A stretch of 64,000 bases of DNA from Allobosea psychrotolerans. Its GTDB lineage: Bacteria; Pseudomonadota; Alphaproteobacteria; Rhizobiales; Beijerinckiaceae. The number at the start of each line of letters is the position of its first letter. Positions within the stretch are counted from its first letter, which is position 1. Below are positions 26,759-36,295 of this stretch, piece after piece. Location of the stretch: positions 124,001 through 188,000 of the forward strand of contig NZ_PQFZ01000002.1 in NCBI RefSeq assembly GCF_002917105.1, read 5' to 3'. Made by a program: the position numbers and the translations under genes. The notes beneath the pieces were generated by a model. The model was not told where the DNA came from, did not search any database, and saw only the letters and a program-made list of their open reading frames with translations.

Positions 26759-28018
26759 TCAAGAAGCCCCGGCGCCGGCGCTTTTCGACTGCCGCCACAG
26801 CATCAGCATGCGCAGCGTGGCCAGGACGGCGAAGGCCGACAGCGCGGTTGCGACCGCGAAAAGCCAGCCATAGCCGAGCGCGTCGGCGAGCTTGCCGGCG
26901 AGCATCGAGCCGACGAGATAGACGAGCAGCTGTGCGCAGGCGAGGATCGTGAAATCCGTGCCGGGCTGGTCGGAGGTCGTCACCGCCATGAACAGCGAAT
27001 AGAGCGCGACGATCTCCATATAGCGGATCAGCGTCTGGAAGCCGGCCGCGCCGAACAGGGGCCAGGAGCCGGTGACGACGCCGATCGCATGACAGGTGAA
27101 GAGAAGGAAGCACAAGGTCCTCATGCCGCCGAGCAGGCCCAGCACGAAGGAGAGGCCGCGTCGCTTCACCAGCCAGGCGGCGATGAAGGAGCCCGCAAGA
27201 CCCGCCGTGGTCGCCGAGAGGCCGGAGAGATAGCCGATCTGGTCGAGCGGGATGCCGGCATCGACGAGATAGGGGCCCTCCATCGCCTTCACCAGGCCCT
27301 CGCTCGCCCGGTAAATCAGCGCGATCCAGAGGATTCGACGGGCCTCCGGACGGCGCAGGAAGGCGCGCAGTGAAGGCTTCTGCAGCGCCGGCGCTGCGGC
27401 GTCGCTCTCGCGCATCAGCGCGGCGGCTGCCAGCGGCAGCAGCGACACGGCCGCGATGACGAGAAGCATGCCGGTCCAGCCGATGCGGTGATAGAGCACG
27501 AGGCCGAGCGTGCCGCCGATGACGACGCCGAAGGCGATCGCGCCGCCCTGGATCGCATTGCCCATCGCACGGTCGGCCTCCGGCAGGTATTTCGCGGCAT
27601 AGCCGTCCGTGGCGATGTCCTGCGTCGAGACCAGCAGCGAGGCGATGAAGCCGACCGCCACAATGCCGACGATGTTCGTGGGGCCGATCGGGATCAGGGC
27701 GAGGATGGCGAGGATCGTCGCGCTCTGCGTTATCAGCACCCAGCCGGCCCGGTGCGCCCGCGCGAAGGGCCTGACGCGATCGACCCAGGGCGCCCAGAAC
27801 AGCTTGAGGACGAGCGGCAGCAGCAGGATGCTCATATAGCCGATCGCGGTTCGCGACACGCCGGCTTCGCGCAGGATCGGCGGGATCGCCGCGACGAAGA
27901 GATAGGACGGGATCGACTGGGCGAGATAGAGCCCGGCGAGGACCCCGAACAGGCGATAGCGCCCGATGGGCTCGCGCCCATTAAGGCCGGCGGCGCTCGC
28001 CGGAGAAGTCACGGTCAC
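26759..28018 (-). CDS. RhtX/FptX-like MFS siderophore transporter
   Basis: A 419-residue MFS permease with about 12 hydrophobic segments. Characteristic stretches are LYLAQSIPSYLFVAAIPPILRE, LKLFWAPWVDRVRP and STQDIATDGYAAKYL, as in the RhtX/FptX and AmpG-like group that carry siderophores across the inner membrane without an ABC system. The GTG at 28018 overlaps the previous stop (GTGA), so I reject the 45-residue longer frame. It is last in the receptor operon and is the predicted inner-membrane step of ferric-siderophore uptake. Confidence 0.85.
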   Translation of the reverse strand: MTVTSPASAAGLNGREPIGRYRLFGVLAGLYLAQSIPSYLFVAAIPPILREAGVSRTAIGYMSILLLPLVLKLFWAPWVDRVRPFARAHRAGWVLITQSATILAILALIPIGPTNIVGIVAVGFIASLLVSTQDIATDGYAAKYLPEADRAMGNAIQGGAIAFGVVIGGTLGLVLYHRIGWTGMLLVIAAVSLLPLAAAALMRESDAAAPALQKPSLRAFLRRPEARRILWIALIYRASEGLVKAMEGPYLVDAGIPLDQIGYLSGLSATTAGLAGSFIAAWLVKRRGLSFVLGLLGGMRTLCFLLFTCHAIGVVTGSWPLFGAAGFQTLIRYMEIVALYSLFMAVTTSDQPGTDFTILACAQLLVYLVGSMLAGKLADALGYGWLFAVATALSAFAVLATLRMLMLWRQSKSAGAGAS

Positions 28019-28389
28019 GGCACGGCCGTCTGATGCTGGAGCAGGAAGGCCAGGCCGGCCTCCTCCTCGCGCTCCGCGATGATCGGGAAGGGCCAGAGCC
28101 GGCGGAATATCTCTGCCGTCTTCTCGTCGGCGTCGGGCCGGATAATGGCGCAAGCCTGGCAGAACTGGCTCAGGCGCGCCTTCGTCGCCTTGAACCAGAG
28201 CGCCTGCTCGCGCTCGCCAGCCTGTGAAAGCGCCCGCCTGCCGCCGAAGACCGTCAGCAGGACATAGGGCTCCGCGCGCTCGCCGATCCTGGCGAGCGCG
28301 TCGAGATAGTCGCGCTCGTCGCTGTCGAGATAGGGCGGCAGATAACGCAACGTCAGGATCGCGTCGGCACCGATGTCGAGGCTGACCAT
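28015..28389 (-). CDS. Small hypothetical protein in siderophore uptake operon
   Basis: A 124-residue protein between the TonB receptor and the MFS permease, six bases after the receptor stop and overlapping the permease start by four. It has no signal peptide or membrane segment. The pattern LDIGADAILTLRY...YVLLTVFGGR...LWFKATKARLSQFCQACAIIRPD...PFPIIAEREEEAGLAFL resembles the alternating strand-helix layout of STAS/SpoIIAA-like small proteins, but this is a weak impression. I do not recognise a family with confidence. Its coupling implies a role linked to ferric-siderophore uptake. Confidence 0.7.
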   Translation of the reverse strand: MVSLDIGADAILTLRYLPPYLDSDERDYLDALARIGERAEPYVLLTVFGGRRALSQAGEREQALWFKATKARLSQFCQACAIIRPDADEKTAEIFRRLWPFPIIAEREEEAGLAFLLQHQTAVP

Positions 28390-28395
28390 GATGCG

Positions 28396-30621
28396 TCAGA
28401 AAGTCTTGCGGAAGCCGACCGTCACTGTGCGACCCCAGGCATAATTGGCGAGGTTGCGCACCGAGGTCGCCGTCGGGTTCTGATAGGCCCGGTCGAACAG
28501 GTTGTTGACCGAGACATAAGCCTCGCCCTCCCAGATCGGTGCGGTGAAGGCGGCGTTCATCGTCACGGCGCCCTTCAGCTTGTAGCGGGTGCCCGTGAGG
28601 TCGATGGCGACGTCGCGGTCCGAGAAGCCTTCGCCCTCGAGGCGCAGCTGCATGCCGTTCACGAAACGATAGCTGCCATAGAGCATGCCGCGCCAGGGCG
28701 AGCCGATGCGGTTGTTGGGCAGATAGCTGTCGAGCTTGCCATCCTTGTTCGTGTCGTAGCGGCCCTCGCGATATGACACGACCGAGCCCATGGTGAACTG
28801 CTCGGTGAAGGCGTAATCCGCCGTCGCCTCCGCGCCCCAGATGCGCTCCTTCTGCTGCGAGAGCGTGTTGGTGGCGGCATCGAAGGTCACGCCGTCGTCC
28901 GAGGTGCTGATATAGCCGGTCAGCGATCCCTTGAAGGCGCCGTAGCTGCCGCGCACCCCGAGCTCGTAGTTGTTGACGATCTGCGCCTCGGGCGCGATCG
29001 AGGCATAGCTGATCGTGCGGCGGCTGGCCGGCAGGCAGTTGATGTTGGCCAGGGTGCAGGCATAAGCGGTCGAGAGACCGGCGCGCCGGGTGAAGGCGCC
29101 GACATCGGGCAGCGCGAAGCCCTGCGACCAGCCACCGAAGACTTCGCTCGTGTCCGACAGCTTGACTGTCGCGCCGAGATTGCCGGTCAGCGCCGAATAG
29201 TCGAAATTGCCACCCGTCACATTGAGGGCGGGCAGGACGAAGCTCTGATAGCCGAGCGCGTTGTTGGCGGCCACGGCCGCATAGGCCGCCGGGCGGACAT
29301 AATCGCTGACCGACAGCGCGAAATGCTCATAGCGCAAGCCACCGCGCAGCACGATCCGCTCCCCGATCGGGATCTGCAACTGGCCGAAGCCCGCAGTGGT
29401 CGTCTGCTTCAATGGCGTGAAGACGTCCTGGCCGTTGGTCAGCGTCTGCCAGGTGCGGTCCTGGATCAGGTCGCCGCCCCAGGTCAGCTTAGCGCCAGGC
29501 AGGAGCCGGTCGAGCGAGGTGTCGATCGTGACGTTGACGCCGCCGCGCTGGGAGTAGAGCGTCGTCTGGTTGTCCGGGCTCGTCGGCGAGAGCGGGTTGA
29601 AGGAGTAGTAGACCTGCGTGTTGTAAGGGTATGCAAAGGTTGAATAATTGAAGCGCTTCTTGATGTCGTTGTAGTAGCCGAGCACGCTCAGGCTGCCGAG
29701 CGCGAAATCCTTGTCGGTGTAGCGCAGCGAGAGTGACTTGGTGTCCTCGATGACGTTCTGGCCGGGATAAAGCCGCGTCCGGTCCGGGCGGGCGTAGGGA
29801 GCGGCATAGTTCGTCAGATATTTGGGATCCTGGTCGAAGGCGATCAGCGAGCCGTTGATCTCGATGCGCTTGCTCGTGTCGAAGTCATAGCCGAGCTTGG
29901 CCAGCAGGTTGCCCGCCTTGTAGCGGTCGCCGCCGCCCTGGCCGAGCAGTCCGTCCGAGGGCAATTCGCGGCCGGCGCCGTCATAGGTGCGGCCGGCGCC
30001 ACGTCCGCTGGCCGTGACCAGGTAATCGAAGCCGTTGGGGACCTTGCCGGAAACCGTGACGGAGGCCTCCGGAGCGAGCGAGCGGCCGATATTCTGCGTG
30101 AAGGCGCGCATCGCGGTGTTGACCGTGACGGTCGGCTTGCCCTCCGCCGCCTTCTTGGTAATGAAATTGACCGTGCCGCCGGTCGCGCCGGCGCCATAGA
30201 GGCTCGAAGCACCGGCCACGACTTCGATGCGCTCGACCGAGTTGAGATCGATCATCGACAGGATGCGCGAGACGTCGCGCAGCGGCGTGGTCATCGGTAC
30301 GCCGTCGACCAGCACGAGCAGGTCGCGCCCGCGATAGTTTTCCGAGGCGCTGGACACCGTTTGCGTGGACATCGAATAGCCCGGCACCAGCTTGCCGAGG
30401 GCAGCGGCGGCGCTCGGGCTGAATTTGAGCTGCTCCTCGATCTGGGCCCGGTCCAGGACCTGGACCGATTGCGGTGTCTCCGCGGTGCTGCGCTCGGTAC
30501 GTGCCGCCGTGACGGTGATCGTGTCGAGATTGATGACGGGGATCGGATTGGCCTGGCCGAAGGCGGCGGTGGCCGCTGACAGGGCGGCGAGGCTTACCGT
30601 GAACGAAAGGAGCTTTGTCAT
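28396..30621 (-). CDS. TonB-dependent siderophore receptor (IutA/RhtA-like)
   Basis: A roughly 741-residue outer-membrane receptor. The signal peptide MTKLLSFTVSLAALSAATAAFGQ is followed by a TonB-box-like segment (DTITVTAARTERS), the plug domain with GRDLLVLVDGVPMTTPLRD and VERIEVVAGASSLYGAGATGGTVNFITKK, and a barrel ending in aromatic TVGFRKTF. Plug and late barrel blocks (GFALPDVGAF, VNNYELGVRG) resemble the aerobactin receptor IutA. A TTG at 30636 is an alternative start. It heads the uptake operon with the small protein and the MFS permease. Confidence 0.92.
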   Translation of the reverse strand: MTKLLSFTVSLAALSAATAAFGQANPIPVINLDTITVTAARTERSTAETPQSVQVLDRAQIEEQLKFSPSAAAALGKLVPGYSMSTQTVSSASENYRGRDLLVLVDGVPMTTPLRDVSRILSMIDLNSVERIEVVAGASSLYGAGATGGTVNFITKKAAEGKPTVTVNTAMRAFTQNIGRSLAPEASVTVSGKVPNGFDYLVTASGRGAGRTYDGAGRELPSDGLLGQGGGDRYKAGNLLAKLGYDFDTSKRIEINGSLIAFDQDPKYLTNYAAPYARPDRTRLYPGQNVIEDTKSLSLRYTDKDFALGSLSVLGYYNDIKKRFNYSTFAYPYNTQVYYSFNPLSPTSPDNQTTLYSQRGGVNVTIDTSLDRLLPGAKLTWGGDLIQDRTWQTLTNGQDVFTPLKQTTTAGFGQLQIPIGERIVLRGGLRYEHFALSVSDYVRPAAYAAVAANNALGYQSFVLPALNVTGGNFDYSALTGNLGATVKLSDTSEVFGGWSQGFALPDVGAFTRRAGLSTAYACTLANINCLPASRRTISYASIAPEAQIVNNYELGVRGSYGAFKGSLTGYISTSDDGVTFDAATNTLSQQKERIWGAEATADYAFTEQFTMGSVVSYREGRYDTNKDGKLDSYLPNNRIGSPWRGMLYGSYRFVNGMQLRLEGEGFSDRDVAIDLTGTRYKLKGAVTMNAAFTAPIWEGEAYVSVNNLFDRAYQNPTATSVRNLANYAWGRTVTVGFRKTF

Positions 30622-30705
30622 CGTGGTGCCCGTCAATCTCTTCTAGAAAGCCGCTGGGAGCGGAAAGCAAAGTCGGAGTCATTCTCCGGATGGAGGCCTT
30701 GTCTT

Positions 30706-30728
30706 CAGTTTTGAATCAAAATAAACTG
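30706..30728. promoter_or_regulatory. Palindrome upstream of the TonB receptor, possible iron operator
   Basis: CAGTTT and AAACTG enclose TTTTGAATCAAAA, itself a 13-base palindrome, about 85 bases upstream of the receptor start. Position and AT-rich symmetry fit a regulatory site (Irr, RirA or the AraC protein). It does not match the Irr consensus well. Confidence 0.35.
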
Positions 30729-30980
30729 CATGGAGTCTTCTTCTGTTTCTGCATTCCCGTCATATTCCCTAACGGCTCTCTATGGTGTCCGCAGGCGATA
30801 GACTTGGACTTGAGCGAACGCCGAATGGGACAGAAGCGAACGGGCACGCCGGCGCAGACCGATGTGTCGTCGCTGCAACGCGGCTGCTCTGTGCATTAAC
30901 GGCCTGTCCGGCCCATCGGCTTGTTTCGTCGAAAGAGGGGGAGGGCCGCGCAATCCTGCGCAATTCCGGCCGCCGCCGTG

Positions 30981-32165
<1,185 letters not shown>

Positions 32166-32246
32166 CAGCTCCAGGGGCTTGGCTCTATACGCTTGCTCCG
32201 GTGGAATGGATTTGCGCCTTGGGCGTTTCGAAGCGGCACCCGGACG

Positions 32247-32276
32247 TGAACCGGGGCGGCGTGCCCTGCGTATCTG
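32247..32276 (+). promoter_or_regulatory. Candidate ECF11-type promoter for DUF2177 gene
   Basis: TGAACC (32247-32252), 18 bases, then TATCTG (32271-32276), preceded by GCG. The same spacing and similar hexamers (TGATCC-N18-TATCTC) lie upstream of the sigma gene at 35830-35806. Predicted transcript start is near 32283, leaving a short leader with GGAGG at 32290 before the ATG at 32300. Confidence 0.65.
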
Positions 32277-32299
32277 CAGGCACAGCCCCGGAGGTCATC

Positions 32300-32713
32300 A
32301 TGCGCTTCGTCGTCGGTTACATCGCGTTTCTCGTCGCCTTCGGCATCTGCGATGCCATCTGGCTCGGCACGATGACGGCCAAGCTCTACAGGCCTGCGCT
32401 GGGCGACCTGATCGTCGAGCAGGTGCGCTACTGGCCAGCAGCGTTGTTCTATTTCGGCTTTCCGCTCGGTGTACTGCATTTCGCGATCATGCCCGCTCTG
32501 CGGGATGAAAACGCCGGCGCGGCTCTGGTGAATGGTGCCCTGATCGGCTTGTTCGCCTATGCGACTTATGACCTGACGAACTACGCCACTCTGCGCCCCT
32601 GGACGCTGACGATCACTGTCGCAGACATGGTCTACGGCACCGTCGCCGTCGGCTTCTGCAGCTGGATCGCCTATGAGATCGTGCGCCGCGCCAGCGGTTG
32701 GGGCTGGGTCTGA
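32300..32713 (+). CDS. DUF2177 family membrane protein
   Basis: A 137-residue integral membrane protein with about four hydrophobic segments. It begins MRFVVGYIAFLVAFGICDAIWLGTM and carries the conserved YDLTNYATLRPWTL block. DUF2177 proteins are often encoded beside ECF11 sigma/ChrR genes; their biochemical role is unknown. GGAGG is six bases from the ATG. It is convergent with the sigma operon and has the same promoter pattern, so it should belong to the same regulon. Confidence 0.87.
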   Translation: MRFVVGYIAFLVAFGICDAIWLGTMTAKLYRPALGDLIVEQVRYWPAALFYFGFPLGVLHFAIMPALRDENAGAALVNGALIGLFAYATYDLTNYATLRPWTLTITVADMVYGTVAVGFCSWIAYEIVRRASGWGWV

Positions 32714-32738
32714 TCGTTCGATCTCCTCGGCGGAGCCA

Positions 32739-33761
32739 TCAAGCGGGCCGCAGCCGATAGTGATTGACGCCCCAGGGTTCGCCGCCGGCATGACCGAACA
32801 ACCCGCTCGTGGCCAGAAAAAACAGGCGCCAGCGGCGCCGCCACAGCGCCGCGTCCTCGCCATAGACCTCGCTCAGGATCGGGTCGATTCTCGGCAGGTT
32901 GTGGTCGAAGTTCGACAGCCAATCCTCGGCCGTGCGCCGGTAGTGCTCGCCGCTCCAGCGCCATTCCGCCTCGACGGCGAAGATATCGGGAAACTGATGC
33001 GCCAGGGCCGCGCTCGGCATGATGCCGCCTGTAAAGAAATGTTGCGCAATCCAGTCGCCGCCATCGCCGCTGTCGAAACGGTAACAGCCCCGCACATGCG
33101 CGAAGACATGGATGAACAGCCTCCCGTCCGGCTTGAGCCAACCGTGGACGCGGCCGAGAAGCGCGCGCCAATTCGCCATATGCTCGAACATCTCGACCGA
33201 GACGACGCGGTCGAAACGCTCATCCGCTGTGAAATCGTTCATGTCGGCGGTGACGATGCGGAGGTTGCTGAGCCCGTATTGGCGCGCCCGTTCCTCGATG
33301 AAGGCGCGTTGCGAAGCGGAATTGGAAACCGAGACGATCCGCGCTGCCGGGTAGCGCTTCGCCATCCATAGCGACAGCGAACCCCAGCCGCAGCCGAGCT
33401 CGAGGATATCCTGACCATCGGCGAGCAACGCGTGCTCCGCCGTCAGCACAAGCGCCGTCTCTTCCGCCGTCGCGAGACTATCGCTGGAATTGGCGTAGTA
33501 GCAGGAGGAATATCTGCGCTGCGGTCCAAGCACCTGGTCGAAGAAGGCGGCCGGGACCTCATAGTGCTGGGCGTTGGCGATATCGGTATGGATTGCGATC
33601 GGAAACTCCGCCATCTCGCGGGCGAAGGCGGCGGCATCGGCGGATTGCGCGGCCAGGGACTGCCCCGTGCGACCGACCAGAGAGGCAATCACCATGCGGC
33701 TGATGGCGTCGGGCAGGGGCAGGCCTTCGCCCCAGTTCGAGAGCCTCTGCATGATGGTCAT
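32739..33761 (-). CDS. SAM-dependent methyltransferase, CFA-synthase-like (UfaM-type context)
   Basis: A 340-residue class I methyltransferase. The SAM motif is ILELGCGWGSLSLWMA (about residue 118), followed by YPAARIVSVSNSASQRAFIEE and VVSVEMFEHMANW. The HYEVPAAFF and RYSSCYY blocks are those of cyclopropane-fatty-acid-synthase relatives that act on phospholipid acyl chains. It is last in the sigma-ChrR-DUF1295-methyltransferase operon and overlaps DUF1295 by four bases. In Rhodobacter, related genes of the RpoE/ChrR response participate in furan fatty acid formation, a plausible role here. Confidence 0.86.
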   Translation of the reverse strand: MTIMQRLSNWGEGLPLPDAISRMVIASLVGRTGQSLAAQSADAAAFAREMAEFPIAIHTDIANAQHYEVPAAFFDQVLGPQRRYSSCYYANSSDSLATAEETALVLTAEHALLADGQDILELGCGWGSLSLWMAKRYPAARIVSVSNSASQRAFIEERARQYGLSNLRIVTADMNDFTADERFDRVVSVEMFEHMANWRALLGRVHGWLKPDGRLFIHVFAHVRGCYRFDSGDGGDWIAQHFFTGGIMPSAALAHQFPDIFAVEAEWRWSGEHYRRTAEDWLSNFDHNLPRIDPILSEVYGEDAALWRRRWRLFFLATSGLFGHAGGEPWGVNHYRLRPA

Positions 33762-34561
33762 GGCGTTGCTCCTTTCGGCGGCTTCGGGATCAGCGCGCTG
33801 GTTCGATTCTGGTACGCCCGATAAGCGGCGCCGTGCTTGGCGAGCAGGTGCTCCTCAAGCGGGGGGATACCTGAGATACGGGTGAGCAGCAGCGTGATGC
33901 AGGCAGGCGCCAATAGGGCGAGCCAGCCCCAGGGATAGGACATTCCGGGTGCTGCTATCGCGTAGGAGCACCAGAGCACGCATTCGAAGAAGTAGTTCGG
34001 ATGACGTGACCAGCGCCATAATCCGCGATCGCAGACGCCGCTGGTTCCCAACCGGGCGAAAGCACGCAGTTGCCCATCCGCAACGGCACCGCCTGCGAGG
34101 CCGGCGACGAAGACGCAGACACCGACGAGATCCTGCCAGCCCAGCAAAGGCGCCGGGTTATGCGCCGCCAGAACGATCCCCAGCGCCAGCGGAATGCTGA
34201 CCAGCGCCTGCATCTGAAGCAGGCGAACCATCTGTCGAGGCGCCTGGCTACCCCAGTCGCGCTTGAGCTTCGCGTAGCGCGGATCCTCGGTGATATTGCT
34301 CGTACGCCGCGCGATGTGCAGGCCGAGCCTCAGCGCCCAGGCGAGTGCAAGCCCGGCCACCAGCAAACGTCGCGACATCGGCCCGGCGCCAAAGGGCAAC
34401 AATGCGCCGGCGAAGCCGGTCGCACCGAGCCCAACGGTCCAGATCACATCGATCCAGCCGGAATTGCCGGTGCGGCGCTCGATCAGCGCTGCCAGCAGCA
34501 TGAAGGCAGACATCGCCACGCCCGTGAGAACGGCGGCCATGGCGAAGGAAGCGACGGTCAC
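33758..34561 (-). CDS. DUF1295 family membrane protein (steroid 5-alpha-reductase-like)
   Basis: A 267-residue membrane protein with 6-7 hydrophobic segments. The signature of the steroid-reductase/isoprenylcysteine-methyltransferase-like fold is CDRGLWRWSRHPNYFFECVLWCSY, and the C-terminal block is GIPPLEEHLLAKHGAAYRAYQNRTSALIP. DUF1295 proteins may reduce lipid double bonds, but this is not established. It overlaps both ChrR (upstream) and the methyltransferase (downstream) by four bases, so it is co-translated in the stress operon. Confidence 0.86.
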   Translation of the reverse strand: MTVASFAMAAVLTGVAMSAFMLLAALIERRTGNSGWIDVIWTVGLGATGFAGALLPFGAGPMSRRLLVAGLALAWALRLGLHIARRTSNITEDPRYAKLKRDWGSQAPRQMVRLLQMQALVSIPLALGIVLAAHNPAPLLGWQDLVGVCVFVAGLAGGAVADGQLRAFARLGTSGVCDRGLWRWSRHPNYFFECVLWCSYAIAAPGMSYPWGWLALLAPACITLLLTRISGIPPLEEHLLAKHGAAYRAYQNRTSALIPKPPKGATP

Positions 34562-35184
34562 AGCCGCACCAGTGGTTGCAACAGCCGTCCGAGCCAGCCT
34601 TGGAGCAGCACATTCCCGGTCATGGCGACGATGCAGGTGCAGCCCTCGATCGGGTCGACACGCGGCGTGTGATCGCTATCGGAATCGGCTTCGTCGAAAT
34701 CCCCGGCCGCATAGCGCCCGTATTCATGCTCATAGGCCCCGGACAGGATCGTGGTCCATTCGAGACCGCTATGCTTGTGGTGCGGCAATGCGATGCCTGG
34801 CCCGGCGCGCAGCATGAATACGCGTGCTTCCGCGCCGGGAACCTCGATGCGCCGCAGGGCGATCCGGATTCCGATCGGCCGCCACGGGCCCAAGGCGTAG
34901 GGACGCAGAACCCCGGGCAATCCCGGTTCGCCCCCTGGCGAAGCCCTATCGACGCCTAGCTTGTCGGGCTCGACCAGCCGCGAATGGGGCGGCCCCGCAT
35001 CCATCGAGACGGGCTCGATTGCGTCGAGGAGCGCACCCTGCACGGCCTGCAGTTCCTGTACGCGCCGCCAGCTCACGTGATCCATCTCGACATGAGCCGC
35101 GACGACCACCGCGAGACCTTCGTCGAGTTGCCCCGCGGCGAAGGACGCCAGCATTTCGTCGGACGGACGATGCGCGACGCTCAT
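34558..35184 (-). CDS. chrR: ChrR-type anti-sigma factor lacking both zinc-ligand cysteines of the anti-sigma domain
   Basis: A 208-residue ChrR-family protein. The N-terminal anti-sigma domain opens HRPSDEMLASFAAGQLDEG. In Rhodobacter ChrR the zinc ligands are H6, H31, C35 and C38; here H5 and H31 remain but the cysteine positions hold D35 and S38 (HVEMDHVSW). The C-terminal cupin keeps its metal residues (H136, H138, E142, H172 in PHHKHSGLEW and SDHTP). It is coupled to the sigma gene by ATGA and should hold it inactive until singlet oxygen or a similar stress. Confidence 0.88.
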   Translation of the reverse strand: MSVAHRPSDEMLASFAAGQLDEGLAVVVAAHVEMDHVSWRRVQELQAVQGALLDAIEPVSMDAGPPHSRLVEPDKLGVDRASPGGEPGLPGVLRPYALGPWRPIGIRIALRRIEVPGAEARVFMLRAGPGIALPHHKHSGLEWTTILSGAYEHEYGRYAAGDFDEADSDSDHTPRVDPIEGCTCIVAMTGNVLLQGWLGRLLQPLVRL

Positions 35185-35723
35185 CGCAGATCCTCCAGCT
35201 TGCCGCGCAGATGCGACAGGGCCAATCGCAGCCGCGACTTCACCGTCCCGAGCGGAATGGCGAGACGGTGAGCGACGTCCTGGTGGCTGAAGCCTTCGAG
35301 GAACGCCAGTTCGACGACGCGATATTGATCCGCTGAGAGCTGCGTCATTGCCGCCCGCACCCGCACATCACGTTCCGCTCCGGAGAGTGTCTCGTCGGGA
35401 CGTTCAGGTCTTTCTTCATCCAGAATCTCGTAAACTTGGGACAATCGCGACCGTGTCTCCCGGCGAGCGATGTCGATGCGCAAATTTCGCGCTATTGTCG
35501 CGATCCAGGTCGATGCGCTGGCTTTGGCAGGGTCAAACAACGCCGCCTTGCGCCAGACGGCCAGCAAGGTTTCCTGCGCGACCTCCTCCGCCAGCTCGGC
35601 AGGCGTTCCGCCACGCATGAGCAGGCCCTTCACGCGTGGCGCGAAATGGTCGAAAAGAGCGGCGAATGCGGCCCGGTCACCCGAGCGCGCGATCGCAGCA
35701 ATTAGTGAGTTGGGGTCGAACAA
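35181..35723 (-). CDS. rpoE: ECF (RpoE/ECF11-like) RNA polymerase sigma factor
   Basis: A sigma factor of about 180 residues: region 2 DRAAFAALFDHFAPRVKGLLMRGG...QETLLAVWRKAALFDPAKASASTWIATIARNLRID and region 4 LSADQYRVVELAFLEGFSHQDVAHRLAIPLGTVKSRLRLALSHLR. I prefer a TTG at 35723: it gives the usual family length and follows AAGGAGG (35743-35737), although the 13-base gap is long. The ATGs at 35801 and 35768 are also in frame, but 35801 coincides with the predicted transcript start. First gene of the sigma-ChrR operon, with an autoregulatory promoter. Confidence 0.9.
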   Translation of the reverse strand: MFDPNSLIAAIARSGDRAAFAALFDHFAPRVKGLLMRGGTPAELAEEVAQETLLAVWRKAALFDPAKASASTWIATIARNLRIDIARRETRSRLSQVYEILDEERPERPDETLSGAERDVRVRAAMTQLSADQYRVVELAFLEGFSHQDVAHRLAIPLGTVKSRLRLALSHLRGKLEDLR

Positions 35724-35805
35724 GACGACGAACCGACCTCCTTGCGCAGCGGCTCCCGCCTTGCGCATGCCATCGACAGTCAGGGCGAGTGCGGCAACCA
35801 TGGTT

Positions 35806-35835
35806 GAGATACGCCTGGCCCAGGGCGCTGGATCA
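35806..35835 (-). promoter_or_regulatory. Candidate ECF11 autoregulatory promoter of sigma-ChrR operon
   Basis: Reading leftward: TGATCC (35835-35830), 18 bases, TATCTC (35811-35806), with GCG before the -10. The -35 matches the TGATCC I recall for Rhodobacter RpoE targets. The predicted start of transcription is about 35799. Confidence 0.7.
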
Positions 35836-35868
35836 CTGGTTGGCCAGCCAAGACAATACTCGGTCGCA

Positions 35869-36237
35869 TTACTGAACGGCCTTCCAGGCCACGTCCCGAC
35901 AGATCAGCCGCCCGACGATGCAACCGCGCGTGGTCAAGCCCCCGGCGGCCGTCGTGATCGTCATCGCATAGCTCCAGTCTCGCTTGGGATCGTAGGCGTT
36001 CCCCGAGAAGCTTCCGTCGGCCTGGCGCGCCAGGGTCATGATCAGCTTATCGCCAACGGCCTCACCTGTGCTGGTGTCGCCGATCCAGAGATTGGTCGCA
36101 CAGATTTTGTCGCCGCATGGCGCGATGCGCACACGCGCATTGCCATCGTCGCGCAGCCAAGTGCCATCGAGATCTCTGGCGGCCGCGCTCGCCACAGACA
36201 ATGATGAAAAGGTGAGGGCGAGCAGAAGGCGGCTCAT
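35869..36237 (-). CDS. DUF2147 family exported protein
   Basis: A 122-residue secreted protein: signal peptide MSRLLLALTFSSLSVASAAA, then DLDGTWLRDDGNARVRIAPCGDKICATNLWI and AYDPKRDWSYAMTITTAAGGLTTRGCIVGRLICRDVAWKAV. This is the DUF2147 lipocalin-like pattern, including the paired cysteines. AGGA lies eight bases before the ATG. It lies directly upstream of the sigma operon in the same direction. Function unknown; a weak ECF-type promoter is visible at 36295-36266. Confidence 0.85.
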   Translation of the reverse strand: MSRLLLALTFSSLSVASAAARDLDGTWLRDDGNARVRIAPCGDKICATNLWIGDTSTGEAVGDKLIMTLARQADGSFSGNAYDPKRDWSYAMTITTAAGGLTTRGCIVGRLICRDVAWKAVQ

Positions 36238-36265
36238 GGCGATGTCCTTTTCCGCGAATGCCTCT

Positions 36266-36295
36266 CTTCTACGCTCAGCCACCCTGATCGGTTTC
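36266..36295 (-). promoter_or_regulatory. Weak candidate ECF11 promoter for DUF2147 gene
   Basis: Leftward: GAAACC (36295-36290), 18 bases, TAGAAG (36271-36266), preceded by GCG. It keeps the exact spacing of the stronger copies but matches the -35 in only four of six positions. Confidence 0.35.
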
